This document shows, one piece after another, positions 30,587-38,438 of a DNA stretch of 38,438 bases (the stretch's first letter is position 1; every line of letters begins with the position of its first letter). A program made the position numbers and the translations under genes. The DNA is from a virus. The notes beneath the pieces are model-generated. The model saw nothing but the letters and a program-made list of their open reading frames with translations, was not told where the DNA came from and did not search any database. Location: IMG/VR virus record IMGVR_UViG_3300019487_000058, positions 1 to 38,438 of that record. One strand, written 5' to 3'.

Positions 30587-31510
30587 ATGGGTTACTTAGA
30601 AGATACACCGATTGTTTCTACTGAAGCTGAAGCCGATGCTTTGCTTTCTAAAATAGAAAGTCCCACTGATGGCTTTCAAGCAACCAAGGTAGTGAACGAA
30701 GGTGAGGCTCTGCAGACACCTGAAACTGTAGAGCCAAAAGTAGAACCAAAAGCAGAGGTCCAAAAAGCTGTTGAAGAGATGTTCAAACTAAATTGGAAGG
30801 GCAAGGAAGTTGAGCGTCCAAGAAGTGAAATGATTAAGCTTGCGCAAATGGGTTATGACTATAACCAGAAAATGTCTCAGCTTAATCAAGATAGAGCCAC
30901 TGTAGAATCACAGAAGACTAAATGGGCGGATACTGAGAAAAGACTTTCAGAATATAAAAAGCTTGAAGATTACATCGCTAAAGACCCTGAGTGGTGGAAG
31001 CATGTAAGAGAGAATTATTCAAAGCGGATGCAGGAAACGGGTCAGGCACCCACCGATCCTATCGTTAAGAAACTCTCTGAAGAGTTAGAGAGCATGAAAG
31101 GCTGGGTCTCGTCCCAACAGGAACGAGATAAGCAGGCTCTTTTACTCAAAGAGGACACAGACCTCGATATGGAGATTCGTGAGTTCCGTGACGGACACCC
31201 TGAATTCGACTGGAGTACATTAGACGAGAATGGTCACGACTTAGAGAGACGTATCGGCAAATTCGCACTTGATAGAAATATCAAGAATTTCAATGATGCG
31301 GCTAAAGTCTTCATGTTTGATGAAATAGTCAAACGACACGAAGTCAAAGCTAAGGAGACACTGGGTAAAGAAATCCAAAAGGTCACTAAGCTTGGGCTGG
31401 GAGAGGTAAGAACTACGCCGAAGCAAAAGATAGCGACTGCTCAAAACATTCGTTCTAAGTCATACGATGAACTTGCTGCCGAAGGGATCCAAGAGGTCTA
31501 CGGCAGATAA
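30587..31510 (+). CDS. Scaffold protein
   Basis: 307 aa, highly charged and helical with no aromatic-rich core: Pro/Glu N-terminus (ETVEPKVEPKAEVQK), coiled coil (NQDRATVESQKTKWADTEKR), acidic middle and basic C-terminus (VTKLGLGEVRTTPKQKIATA), typical of scaffolds whose C-terminal helix-turn-helix binds coat protein. Located directly before the coat gene. No protease motif is seen. Confidence 0.8.
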   Translation: MGYLEDTPIVSTEAEADALLSKIESPTDGFQATKVVNEGEALQTPETVEPKVEPKAEVQKAVEEMFKLNWKGKEVERPRSEMIKLAQMGYDYNQKMSQLNQDRATVESQKTKWADTEKRLSEYKKLEDYIAKDPEWWKHVRENYSKRMQETGQAPTDPIVKKLSEELESMKGWVSSQQERDKQALLLKEDTDLDMEIREFRDGHPEFDWSTLDENGHDLERRIGKFALDRNIKNFNDAAKVFMFDEIVKRHEVKAKETLGKEIQKVTKLGLGEVRTTPKQKIATAQNIRSKSYDELAAEGIQEVYGR

Positions 31511-31519
31511 AGGAGAATC

Positions 31520-32446
31520 ATGGCAAATCCCAATTCATCTTTTGACCAGATTAGCGCCATAACGGAAAAGAAATTTATCCCAAAAATGGTGGATAATATT
31601 TTCGCATCGATTCCGCTTATGAAGCGTCTGGAAAAGAAAATGAAGAAGTTAGATGGCGGATTGACCGTGGTTCAGCCCCTAAACTATGCCCAAGCTACGG
31701 CTGTGGGTTGGTATTCGGGAGCTGAAACTCTGGACAATACGGATAATGATACCATCTCGTCAGCTGAATTCCAGTGGGCGCAAATTTATGCGTCTATTGC
31801 GATTTCACGACGTGATGAACTTCGCAATTCTGGCGAAGCGCAAAAAGTGGACTTTGTTAAAAGCAAAGTCATGATTGCGGAAAAGTCCCTAAAGGACACT
31901 ATCGCAGGAGACCTGTACAACGCAGGAACAAACGCTAAGGCCATTTTAGGTCTACGTTCTTTTCTGTCTGTCTCAGCGTCTTACGGCGGTATCAGCCAAA
32001 CATCGCAATCGTGGTGGCAGGCGAATATCGATTCGTCCACTACTACGCTAACGATTTCGGCGCTGCAATCGCAATGGAGTAACTGTGCTATCGAAGGGGA
32101 ACCCCCGACGTTGGCACTGTGTACAACGGCCAATTACGACCGTTACTACGCACTGCTCCAACCGCAACAGCGGTTCATGGATTCCGAAAGTGCAGAGGCG
32201 GGTTTTACCTCGCTTATGTTCAACGGAATTCCTGTTATCGCTGATTCGAAGGCCCCAAGTGGTTATTTTATCTTCTTGAACGAAGATTATCTGGACCTTT
32301 ACGTCCATAAAGACGAGAATTTCCGGTTTGAACCGTTCATGAAGCCAATTAACCAAAACGTTCGTGTTGCACACATCTTTGCGATGATGGTCTTAGCATC
32401 ATCCAATAATCGTATGCACGCGGCTCTAACTGCCTTAACGGCTTAA
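31520..32446 (+). CDS. Major capsid protein (HK97-fold)
   Basis: 308 aa with a strong SD (AAGGAGA). It begins MANPNSSFDQISAITEKKFI and contains GGLTVVQPLNYAQATAVGWY and the C-terminal pattern FRFEPFMKPINQNVRVAHIF typical of HK97-type coat proteins of environmental podoviruses. It ends in a hydrophobic MHAALTALTA. Position between scaffold and decoration gene is diagnostic. Codon use shifts to a more regular, highly expressed style. Confidence 0.9.
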   Translation: MANPNSSFDQISAITEKKFIPKMVDNIFASIPLMKRLEKKMKKLDGGLTVVQPLNYAQATAVGWYSGAETLDNTDNDTISSAEFQWAQIYASIAISRRDELRNSGEAQKVDFVKSKVMIAEKSLKDTIAGDLYNAGTNAKAILGLRSFLSVSASYGGISQTSQSWWQANIDSSTTTLTISALQSQWSNCAIEGEPPTLALCTTANYDRYYALLQPQQRFMDSESAEAGFTSLMFNGIPVIADSKAPSGYFIFLNEDYLDLYVHKDENFRFEPFMKPINQNVRVAHIFAMMVLASSNNRMHAALTALTA

Positions 32447-32460
32447 TAGGAGAGTAAATT

Positions 32461-32946
32461 ATGTCATTCTATGGTGTTGCCCCTATTGGGTTCGAATCAG
32501 TAAGCGCAGTAACAGCCACAAACACGGTCGACTTGGGCACACGCCGTTGGCATAACGGTGAGGAATACGAGTACGTATATGCGAGCACTACGGTCCCAGT
32601 GGGATACGGTGCGGTCTATACGGGAACATCGGGTTTCTCAGTCGTTGCCACGGGTGTCGTAAGCGGTGAGTTCTGTGCGGGGTTCTGTAAGCACGTCACG
32701 ATTGCGGGTGGAACTTACGGATGGTTATTGAAAAAGGGTGTTGTTGACGCAAAGAATGGTCGCGTATCAACTGCCCCAGTAATCAATGACCTTACCTACA
32801 TGGGAGCTGACGGTGCATTTGTCACCGACGTAAAAGTCGTAACGAGTGCTATCGACCACGGACATATCATCGGAAAAGTTCTTTCCGCTGGTGCTTCGGG
32901 TGGTACAGGCGCAAGCTTGAGTCTTTTACGGCTCTCGCTATCTTAA
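32461..32946 (+). CDS. Capsid decoration-like protein
   Basis: 161 aa, SD TAGGAGAG before ATG. Beta-rich, Gly/Ser/Thr/Val-rich (GVAPIGFESVSAVTATNTVD, GYGAVYTGTSGFSVVATG) with no motif; a common pattern for head decoration or cement proteins following the coat gene. Many surface-type Ser/Thr make it the best-placed candidate acceptor for the Maf-like protein encoded just downstream, which is conjecture. An intrinsic terminator follows its stop. Confidence 0.7.
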   Translation: MSFYGVAPIGFESVSAVTATNTVDLGTRRWHNGEEYEYVYASTTVPVGYGAVYTGTSGFSVVATGVVSGEFCAGFCKHVTIAGGTYGWLLKKGVVDAKNGRVSTAPVINDLTYMGADGAFVTDVKVVTSAIDHGHIIGKVLSAGASGGTGASLSLLRLSLS

Positions 32947-32957
32947 TTTGATTATTT

Positions 32958-32995
32958 CGGCTTGGGCCTCGATTGAGGCCCGAGCCGGTTTTACT
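32958..32995 (+). terminator. Intrinsic terminator after the coat/decoration genes
   Basis: A stem of 13 bp, CGGCTTGGGCCTC (32958-32970) with GAGGCCCGAGCCG (32975-32987) including one G-U pair, and a GATT loop, is followed by GTTTTA. It separates the coat operon from the glycosyltransferase and neck genes, so their expression should be lower or separately driven. Confidence 0.8.
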
Positions 32996-33008
32996 GGGGG
33001 TAAATTCG

Positions 33009-34022
33009 ATGATTGTTGATATTAAAATTGATTTGGAATTTCAAACTTATATTCCACATCCACCTAAAAGTCCTACTCAGCTTATGGCTCAAGCGGCTTC
33101 AAATGATGAGATAACAGTCAAAACGTGGAAAGACACGTGGATTAATCAGACTAAAGAGAATCACCGTTTATACGGACCATTTAAGAAGAATCACTTGGGC
33201 AAATGTTTTAATCGGCATACTCTAAAACCGTGTATTGTCGTTGGCTCTGGACCATCTCTTAAAAAGAATATCGATTGCTTAAAAGATACTAAGGGAATCC
33301 CAATAATTTCATGTCTACACAACTACCATTTTTTAGAGGACAGGGGCATCACACCGGATTTCTATGTCAACTTAGATTCTGGACACGTGACCATAGATGA
33401 AATTTGCGAAGGCGGGACTAAGACAAGCGAAGAGTATTTGGAAAGCACTAAAGATAAGAAGTTGTGTGCCTTTATCGGCTCTCATCCGGATTTGATATCG
33501 AAATGGAAAGGTGAGGTGGTTTGGTTTAATGCTCCGATCCCATCTAAAGAAATCACTCAAGCTATTTGGAATGTTGAACCATTCGATATGATGGTCAGTT
33601 CCGGAGGGAATGTTTTAGGGGCTTGTTTTTATATCGCGAAAGCCATCTGCGGAGCTAACCCAATTATATTTGTAGGAGCGGATTTTAGTTTTTCCTATGA
33701 CAATAAATTCCATGGTTGGGAATCTAAGTATGATAAGGATTTGGGCCATGTAATTAAAGCGACCGATGTTTTTGGCAATAGGGTAAAAACATGGGATTCT
33801 TATTACAATTTCAAATGTTGGTTTGAATCCAGGATATGTTCAATCCCTGGACTTTATATCAACTCAACTGAAGGTGGAATTTTCGGCAGCTATCATAATG
33901 GAAACATTCAACAGCTCCAGCAAATTGCTCTAGCCGATGTGATTTCGATGTATGATTTGACACATCACATGAGGGGTCAATGTGAAGATCCTTCGGTGGA
34001 CAACAAACTAGTTCTTTTTTAA
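33009..34022 (+). CDS. Maf/DUF115 (MptE-like) glycosyltransferase-type protein
   Basis: 337 aa from ATG at 33009 after GGGGG. The DUF115 pattern is clear: CIVVGSGPSLKKNIDCLK (about 75-92, the GxGPSL loop), IISCLHNYHFLEDRGITPDF and NLDSG (121-125), SSGGNVLGACFYIAKAI and FVGADFSFSYDNKFHGW (221-237), then GIFGSYHNGNIQQLQQIA. Some bacterial homologues (Maf) transfer pseudaminic or legionaminic acid from CMP-sugar to Ser/Thr of flagellin; archaeal MptE is a pterin pyrophosphokinase. Given a CMP-sugar operon here, sugar transfer is the more likely role. The acceptor is unknown. Confidence 0.82.
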   Translation: MIVDIKIDLEFQTYIPHPPKSPTQLMAQAASNDEITVKTWKDTWINQTKENHRLYGPFKKNHLGKCFNRHTLKPCIVVGSGPSLKKNIDCLKDTKGIPIISCLHNYHFLEDRGITPDFYVNLDSGHVTIDEICEGGTKTSEEYLESTKDKKLCAFIGSHPDLISKWKGEVVWFNAPIPSKEITQAIWNVEPFDMMVSSGGNVLGACFYIAKAICGANPIIFVGADFSFSYDNKFHGWESKYDKDLGHVIKATDVFGNRVKTWDSYYNFKCWFESRICSIPGLYINSTEGGIFGSYHNGNIQQLQQIALADVISMYDLTHHMRGQCEDPSVDNKLVLF

Positions 34023-34035
34023 AAGGAGAATCTAA

Positions 34036-34302
34036 ATGGCATTCACGGTTAGCTCAAGTAAAACAGTATTTGGAAACGAAAGAGTGCATCATCTGGCAGT
34101 AACGGCTGATGCAGCAACACAAACGGTAGAAACTGGATTAAAAGTCGTTGTGGCTCATGCTATCGGCATTTTATCGGCTTCAACAGCCGGATTTAAATGT
34201 TATATCAATTCAAACGCTTCCGGAGTTCAATCGATGGGTGTATTGGGTATTAGTGGTGTTGTTTCCGGTGATCAGTTTATTGTCACTGTATTTGGGAGAT
34301 AA
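34036..34302 (+). CDS. Small beta-rich head protein
   Basis: 88 aa, SD AAAAGGAG. Beta pattern with GLKVVVAHAIGILSASTAGF, single Cys, ends VTVFGR. It is in the neck/decoration module and its size and pattern match small head-surface proteins. Function unknown. Confidence 0.6.
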   Translation: MAFTVSSSKTVFGNERVHHLAVTADAATQTVETGLKVVVAHAIGILSASTAGFKCYINSNASGVQSMGVLGISGVVSGDQFIVTVFGR

Positions 34303-34303
34303 T

Positions 34304-34657
34304 ATGAGTTACGGACCAGTTAAGGTCTTTACGGTTACGATGGCTTCAGGTGGAACACTCTCTAGCGAAGCTAACTTAGGTCAGGCGTGGGATTGTGCTT
34401 ATTTGGAAATCGCTTCAATGAATTCCAATGCACAACATCATATACAGGCCGCAGTTTCCGCTGGTGGGACGTATCGACGTGTAACTGTCGTGCCGGTGAC
34501 CATGTCTACACAAGCGGCTGCACTAGTCGTTTGGAACGTGCACAGCTCATGCAGTAATCACATCGTTCCACTTCCTCGTGGACTTCAATTCGTTAAAGTG
34601 GAAACGGATGTGACTGTGGATAATGGTCAAACGTATAAAATTATTTGTGGGTTGTAA
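34304..34657 (+). CDS. Beta-rich head or neck protein
   Basis: 117 aa from ATG at 34304, one base after the previous stop; an upstream start at 34148 lies inside the preceding gene. Beta-rich (VTVVPVTMSTQAAALVVWNV) with Cys residues and ends TYKIICGL. Probably a decoration or head completion protein. Family not recognised. Confidence 0.6.
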   Translation: MSYGPVKVFTVTMASGGTLSSEANLGQAWDCAYLEIASMNSNAQHHIQAAVSAGGTYRRVTVVPVTMSTQAAALVVWNVHSSCSNHIVPLPRGLQFVKVETDVTVDNGQTYKIICGL

Positions 34658-34678
34658 GATTTAAATTAGGAGGACTAA

Positions 34679-35035
34679 ATGCCAACAAGAATGGTTAGAG
34701 TTTATAACGATCATCATCAAGACTATAAAGAGAATTTCCGAGATTCGGAATTAATCGTCCCTGCGAAGGGATATGTTGAGATGGAAGATTCGGAAGCCAC
34801 TTTATTCATGGGTAAATTTCCAGGTTTACGCCGTGATGGTCGGGGCCATGATATTACGATAAAGATGCTAAGGAAAGTATATGTCACACCAGAAATGACG
34901 CAGACTGAAACAGCTAAATGTATGGCTTGTGGCACTGAATTTAAAACGGCCTCTGAATTAGAAGTTCATTCGAAGGTACATGAGGCCCAAAAGGTTAAAG
35001 ACGAGCCTCAGACGAAGAAAAAGTTTTTCTCCTAA
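34679..35035 (+). CDS. Neck-region protein with C-terminal C2H2-type zinc finger
   Basis: 118 aa. The N-terminal 70 residues (MVRVYNDHHQDYKENFRDSE) are beta-rich, a pattern of small head/neck proteins. Residues about 82-102, KCMACGTEFKTASELEVHSK then VH, form a classical C2H2 finger (C-x2-C-x12-H-x3-H). The tail is lysine-rich (KDEPQTKKKFF). The finger could bind nucleic acid or another virion protein. C2H2 fingers in virion genes are unusual. Confidence 0.7.
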   Translation: MPTRMVRVYNDHHQDYKENFRDSELIVPAKGYVEMEDSEATLFMGKFPGLRRDGRGHDITIKMLRKVYVTPEMTQTETAKCMACGTEFKTASELEVHSKVHEAQKVKDEPQTKKKFFS

Positions 35036-35044
35036 GGGGGAAAA

Positions 35045-35695
35045 ATGACTTGTGCTCAAATCATCGAATCAGCGAGGAATAACCTCAACGCTGTTACCGA
35101 TAGTTTATGGTCTAATACAGAGCTTTTGGTAAAGCTGTATCAAGTCATGCTCTATGTTGCACGTGAAACATATGCAATAGAGGCGACTGATTCATCGGTC
35201 ACTTCAACTGCTAGTACAGCCGATTATTCCCTTCCCAGTGGGGCTCTGGCAATAAGCAGGCTTAATTACGATGGTAAAAAGCTTCAATATGTCACTGAAA
35301 GACAATGGGACGAATTGCAATTTAATACTAGCACTGCACCGACTGGTACCCCTACTTATTACAAAATCTTTGGGACTACGGTTAGTCTCTATCCAACCCC
35401 TAATACGTCGGCATTAGTTTTAAAATTTTGGCTCTACAAAATACCCACCGCCATTCCGGCATCTAGTGATACGCCAACAGTGCCTACAGAATTTCATGAT
35501 GTCTTGGTAGATGGATTAACCAGTCAAATGACACCTAAGGATTTAGGGCATCCATTAACTCTATATTGGAATTCCAAATATGATAATGGAGTTCGATCAA
35601 TGAGAGATTTGATCAAAAGACGAAGACGTGCAGATAGATTTGTGGTTGTACAAACAGAAGAATGCGGCATCACAACTAATTTCGGAAACGTGTAA
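35045..35695 (+). CDS. Head-tail adaptor (neck) protein
   Basis: 216 aa. N-terminal helices (MTCAQIIESARNNLNAVTDS, LLVKLYQVMLYVARETYAIE), a central beta domain (YSLPSGALAISRLNYDGKKL, VSLYPTPN) and C-terminal basic helix match the adaptor proteins that join portal and tail in podoviruses. Position between neck genes and the large nozzle protein fits. Confidence 0.75.
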   Translation: MTCAQIIESARNNLNAVTDSLWSNTELLVKLYQVMLYVARETYAIEATDSSVTSTASTADYSLPSGALAISRLNYDGKKLQYVTERQWDELQFNTSTAPTGTPTYYKIFGTTVSLYPTPNTSALVLKFWLYKIPTAIPASSDTPTVPTEFHDVLVDGLTSQMTPKDLGHPLTLYWNSKYDNGVRSMRDLIKRRRRADRFVVVQTEECGITTNFGNV

Positions 35696-37612
35696 ATGAA
35701 TGATTCGTTTCGCATAGTCTATCCATTAACTTCTTTCGATGGCGGAAAGAATAATAAATATGATCCGTCTATTATTGCCGATAATGAATCGCCATCAGCA
35801 CAGAACTGTGTTTTTGATGATTTGGGTGGAGTGCAAACCAGGTTAGGGAGTAAAAAATTCAATACTGCCAGTGTAGGATCATTCGCTGGTAATGGTCTTT
35901 TCACAGCCAGGTATCAAAACGGTAATGAGGAAATGCTAGGTTGGTGGAATGGGTCGATGTATCGACTTAGCGGAACATCTTTTATCACTGTTCCATCAGC
36001 ACAGAGTGTTTTTACGGCCGGCACAAGAGTTGACATGATGATGTATCAAGACCTGGCATTCTTTGGAAATGGTGGGAGTAAGCCATATAAATGGAATGGG
36101 ACTGAGTTTACTAGACATGGAATTCCACAGCCAAATAGTGGACCATCGGATACCTCTGGAACAGCCGGCGTCTCTGGTCCCGCAACCGGAGATGTCCTTT
36201 ATAAAGTTTCTTATGTGAATAGTTACGTCGTTGAAGGGGATGTTTCGGCTCAAACAACGACATTGGCCATTGCTTCAACGGCGACAGTTTCTCTTACTTC
36301 TATTCCATTAGCTCCAACATCGTTTGGAGTGGCAGCAAGAAAGATTTATAGAAAAGATTCCGGAAGTGGTGGAAGTTTCAAATTGGTCACTACCATAAAC
36401 GATAATACGACAACAACTTATTTAGATGAAACCACATCGGCTAATCTAGGAGCTACTGCTCCAACGGATCAAGGTGAACCATCCAATTGGAAATTTGGAC
36501 AGGCACATCAGGAAAGATTGTGGTTGGTAGATAACATTGAGAAAAGCACTCTTTATTATTCTGAGCTTGGTAATCCATTTGTCGTAAAGACTACAAATTT
36601 CCTTTTGGTTGGGGATGGGGATGGTGAGGTTTGCACTGGGTTATCAGTCCATGCCGATAATATCGCCTATTATAAGGATTACTCGGTGTGGGCATTTTAT
36701 TTACAAACCACTGATCCTGCGGATTGGTTAAGAATAAAGACGCTTTCTAAATACGGTGCCGCAAGTCATTTTGCTATAGCCGATTTTAATCAGCTTCAAA
36801 TGTTTTTAGGCAAAAGATACGGAAGTATCTCAGGTTTTTATACACTTGCAGGTATTAATACAGTGCCCAATGCCATAGATACTTCCGTAACCGGGATTTA
36901 TTCGGACGCTTCGAGTGAAGAAATAGAACCTGATGTCCTTCAATTCTTAAAGTCTTTGGCCACAAATGCTTCTGGAATTGAATTTAATAACAAACTTTGG
37001 TTTACGGTACCGTCTAGTTCGTCATCCACAACGAATGATGTAGTCTATCAATTCGATTTTCAGAGACGAGATAAAGATCCAAAGACCGGGGCATGGATGC
37101 CATTTTATTATCCATTTAATATTACCTGTTTCACTGTTTATGCCGGGAAAATTTACGCTCAAGCTGCAACAGCCAATGGTTTTGTTTATCAATTAGATTT
37201 GGCTGGGACTTATAATGACGATAGTACAGCCATTAATTCTTTCTGGCAGAGTAAGGATTTCTCAGGGCATAAAGGACATGCAGAAAACCAAAAGGATTTT
37301 AGACAGGCTAATTTTACCGTAGAGACTTTTGGTGCATTCTTCATGAATGTGCGTCATAGGACTGATGCTGATACATCCATGGGCACTACTAATCAAATTG
37401 ATTTAAATCCAGGCGGATCCTTATGGGGTGCTATGACTTGGGGCACGAGTTTATGGGGTGGTGCTACGAATCGTAAGAAGGTAACAATTTATTTAGGCCC
37501 TGCATCTGGAAAGAAGATTAGTTTTCGGTTTGATAATCAGAACGTGGTTAATTCAGCCTTCCACGTGCTTTCTGATGGGTCATTCATCTACAATAAGAGG
37601 GGGATAAGGTAA
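35696..37612 (+). CDS. Tail nozzle-like beta-propeller protein
   Basis: 638 aa, rich in beta strands with repeated W/G motifs (LGWWNGSMYRLSGTSF, RLWLVDNIEKSTLYYSELGN, NKLWFTVPSS, VVYQFDFQRRDKDPKTGAWM). It begins FRIVYPLTSFDGGKNNKYDP like the nozzle family of short-tailed phages (P22 gp10/T7 gp12-like). There are no tape measure or sheath genes nearby, supporting podovirus morphology. Starts one base after the adaptor stop and overlaps the next gene by one base. Confidence 0.78.
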   Translation: MNDSFRIVYPLTSFDGGKNNKYDPSIIADNESPSAQNCVFDDLGGVQTRLGSKKFNTASVGSFAGNGLFTARYQNGNEEMLGWWNGSMYRLSGTSFITVPSAQSVFTAGTRVDMMMYQDLAFFGNGGSKPYKWNGTEFTRHGIPQPNSGPSDTSGTAGVSGPATGDVLYKVSYVNSYVVEGDVSAQTTTLAIASTATVSLTSIPLAPTSFGVAARKIYRKDSGSGGSFKLVTTINDNTTTTYLDETTSANLGATAPTDQGEPSNWKFGQAHQERLWLVDNIEKSTLYYSELGNPFVVKTTNFLLVGDGDGEVCTGLSVHADNIAYYKDYSVWAFYLQTTDPADWLRIKTLSKYGAASHFAIADFNQLQMFLGKRYGSISGFYTLAGINTVPNAIDTSVTGIYSDASSEEIEPDVLQFLKSLATNASGIEFNNKLWFTVPSSSSSTTNDVVYQFDFQRRDKDPKTGAWMPFYYPFNITCFTVYAGKIYAQAATANGFVYQLDLAGTYNDDSTAINSFWQSKDFSGHKGHAENQKDFRQANFTVETFGAFFMNVRHRTDADTSMGTTNQIDLNPGGSLWGAMTWGTSLWGGATNRKKVTIYLGPASGKKISFRFDNQNVVNSAFHVLSDGSFIYNKRGIR

Positions 37613-38421
37613 TGGCATACGATCCAAGCGCCACAACCGCTAGATTTGATGTTTTAAGAAAGCGCCTTAAAGAAGAATCCGCTAAGACTGGCCAGGAGCA
37701 AGAAGAGGCTATTAAGAGACGTTTTGCGTCCCAAGGAATGTTGAGAAGCGGTGCTTATTTGAAATCTCAAGAAGAGGGGGCGAGTAAATTACAAGAGACG
37801 ACACAGAAAGGTTTAGAAGATATTGGGTTTGCGGAAGCCGGAGAGCAACAAAGGCAAAAGGAAGTTGAAGAGGCAAGGCAATATCAAACATCTGAAAGAG
37901 AATCAGCCCAAAAATTCGCATCTGGAGAACGAGAAGCCGGGCAAAAATTTCAATCCGGTGAAGCTCAAACGCAAAGACTTTTCAGTAAACAATTATTTGA
38001 TGAGGATATGGATTTTAAAAAGTTGGTGAATGAGCAGAATTATGGTCTTGCTAAAGCCGAATTCGAAGAATCAAAGAAATCTAACTTAGCTAACTTAGCT
38101 GTGGCTCTGAAGACTTCCGGAATGAGTGATTTCGATATGGACACTCTTTTCCAAAGAGCTGGTGAAATTCTGGGCGGTGGTCCAGGAAGTAATCCACAAA
38201 GAGAGGAAAGAAAAAATACAGTAAGTCGGATGATTGATAATACTTATCGTTCTGGAAATGAAAGTGCGACTAGGTTGATGCAAGATATTTTAAGAACCTA
38301 TGGATTTGATAAGGCCCATGATCAGTTTAGTAAAATATCGGCCGCTGGGTATAATTTTAATCAACCGAATCCTAAATTAGACCGCGTTTTACAATCCGTT
38401 CAACAGGGGAGATTCGTCTAA
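37612..38421 (+). CDS. Coiled-coil internal virion protein with imperfect repeats
   Basis: 269 aa. Residues about 70-125 contain imperfect tandem repeats of the form (S)ERE(S/A)xQKFxSGE. The protein is Gln/Glu/Lys-rich and helical throughout, without hydrophobic segments. Its stop overlaps the ATG of the following gene (TAATG), which begins the ejection-protein set. A DNA-ejection or tail-internal role is inferred. Confidence 0.7.
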   Translation: MAYDPSATTARFDVLRKRLKEESAKTGQEQEEAIKRRFASQGMLRSGAYLKSQEEGASKLQETTQKGLEDIGFAEAGEQQRQKEVEEARQYQTSERESAQKFASGEREAGQKFQSGEAQTQRLFSKQLFDEDMDFKKLVNEQNYGLAKAEFEESKKSNLANLAVALKTSGMSDFDMDTLFQRAGEILGGGPGSNPQREERKNTVSRMIDNTYRSGNESATRLMQDILRTYGFDKAHDQFSKISAAGYNFNQPNPKLDRVLQSVQQGRFV

Positions 38422-38438
38422 TGCCAACATCAATTAGA
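38421..38438 (+). CDS. First six codons of the gene continuing at base 1
   Basis: ATG at 38421 with overlap TAATG to the upstream stop; the visible codons MPTSIR run off the window end. Base 1 continues in the same frame to a stop at 421-423, giving a 146-aa product across the join. Confidence 0.7.

Noticed and set aside
32958-33008. Small gene start at 32973 for the DUF115 protein
   Set aside because: That start lies inside the terminator hairpin; the ATG at 33009 has a GGGGG ribosome site.

Overview
The window looks like the complete genome of a short-tailed (podovirus-type) tailed phage of a Gram-negative host. The evidence is a contiguous head and short-tail module (large terminase, portal, scaffold, HK97-type coat, neck proteins, nozzle-like beta-propeller protein), glycine-zipper ejection-type proteins in place of a tape measure, an M15-peptidase lysis cassette and a predicted lipoprotein. 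The last 18 bases open a reading frame (ATG at 38421) that continues without a break into base 1 and ends at 423. The ends therefore probably join, giving a circular or circularly permuted genome of 38,438 bp. I see no integrase, repressor, DNA polymerase, RNA polymerase, tRNA or CRISPR array. The host is not identifiable from the sequence.

Layout. 1-4569: ejection-type proteins and a C1q-like tail fibre (+). 4571-6428: lysis cassette (+). 6425-10902: a minus-strand operon for an activated acidic sugar of the nonulosonate (NulO, sialic-acid-like) type: PseB-like dehydratase, short Gfo/Idh oxidoreductase, SpsF-like cytidylyltransferase, class III aminotransferase, a small protein, a GNAT acetyltransferase and two small membrane proteins. 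10903-11033: divergent control region. 11034-13460: early plus-strand genes including a RecB-like nuclease and an SSB-like protein. 13472-17000: a minus-strand block of mostly tiny genes (with a methyltransferase and a tyrosine phosphatase) joined by ten copies of one junction sequence, followed by about 430 nt that looks like structured RNA. 17000-17505: hairpin-dense divergent region. 17506-22063: recombination and DNA modification genes (HNH proteins, RusA, ParB-methyltransferase, secreted nuclease). 22293-24688: fibre/adhesin genes and a membrane di-iron hydroxylase-like protein. 24692-25524: two minus-strand genes. 25561-26559: a NeuB/PseI-type NulO synthase. 26587-38421: terminase, portal, scaffold, coat, decoration, terminator, a Maf-like (DUF115) glycosyltransferase, neck, nozzle and internal proteins.

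Most interesting is the combination of NulO synthesis enzymes, a NeuB-type synthase next to the terminase, and a Maf/DUF115 protein placed just after the coat and decoration genes. Maf proteins transfer pseudaminic or legionaminic acid to flagellin in bacteria. Together these suggest a phage that makes an activated nonulosonic-acid-like sugar and attaches it to its own virion proteins or to a host surface. A PseG-type hydrolase and a DegT-type aminotransferase are absent, so the pathway is either variant or completed by the host. Other notable points are the repeated gene-junction sequence (a cassette-shuffling signature), three uncharacterised structured regions, and several micro-genes of 25-53 codons found by reading the junctions.
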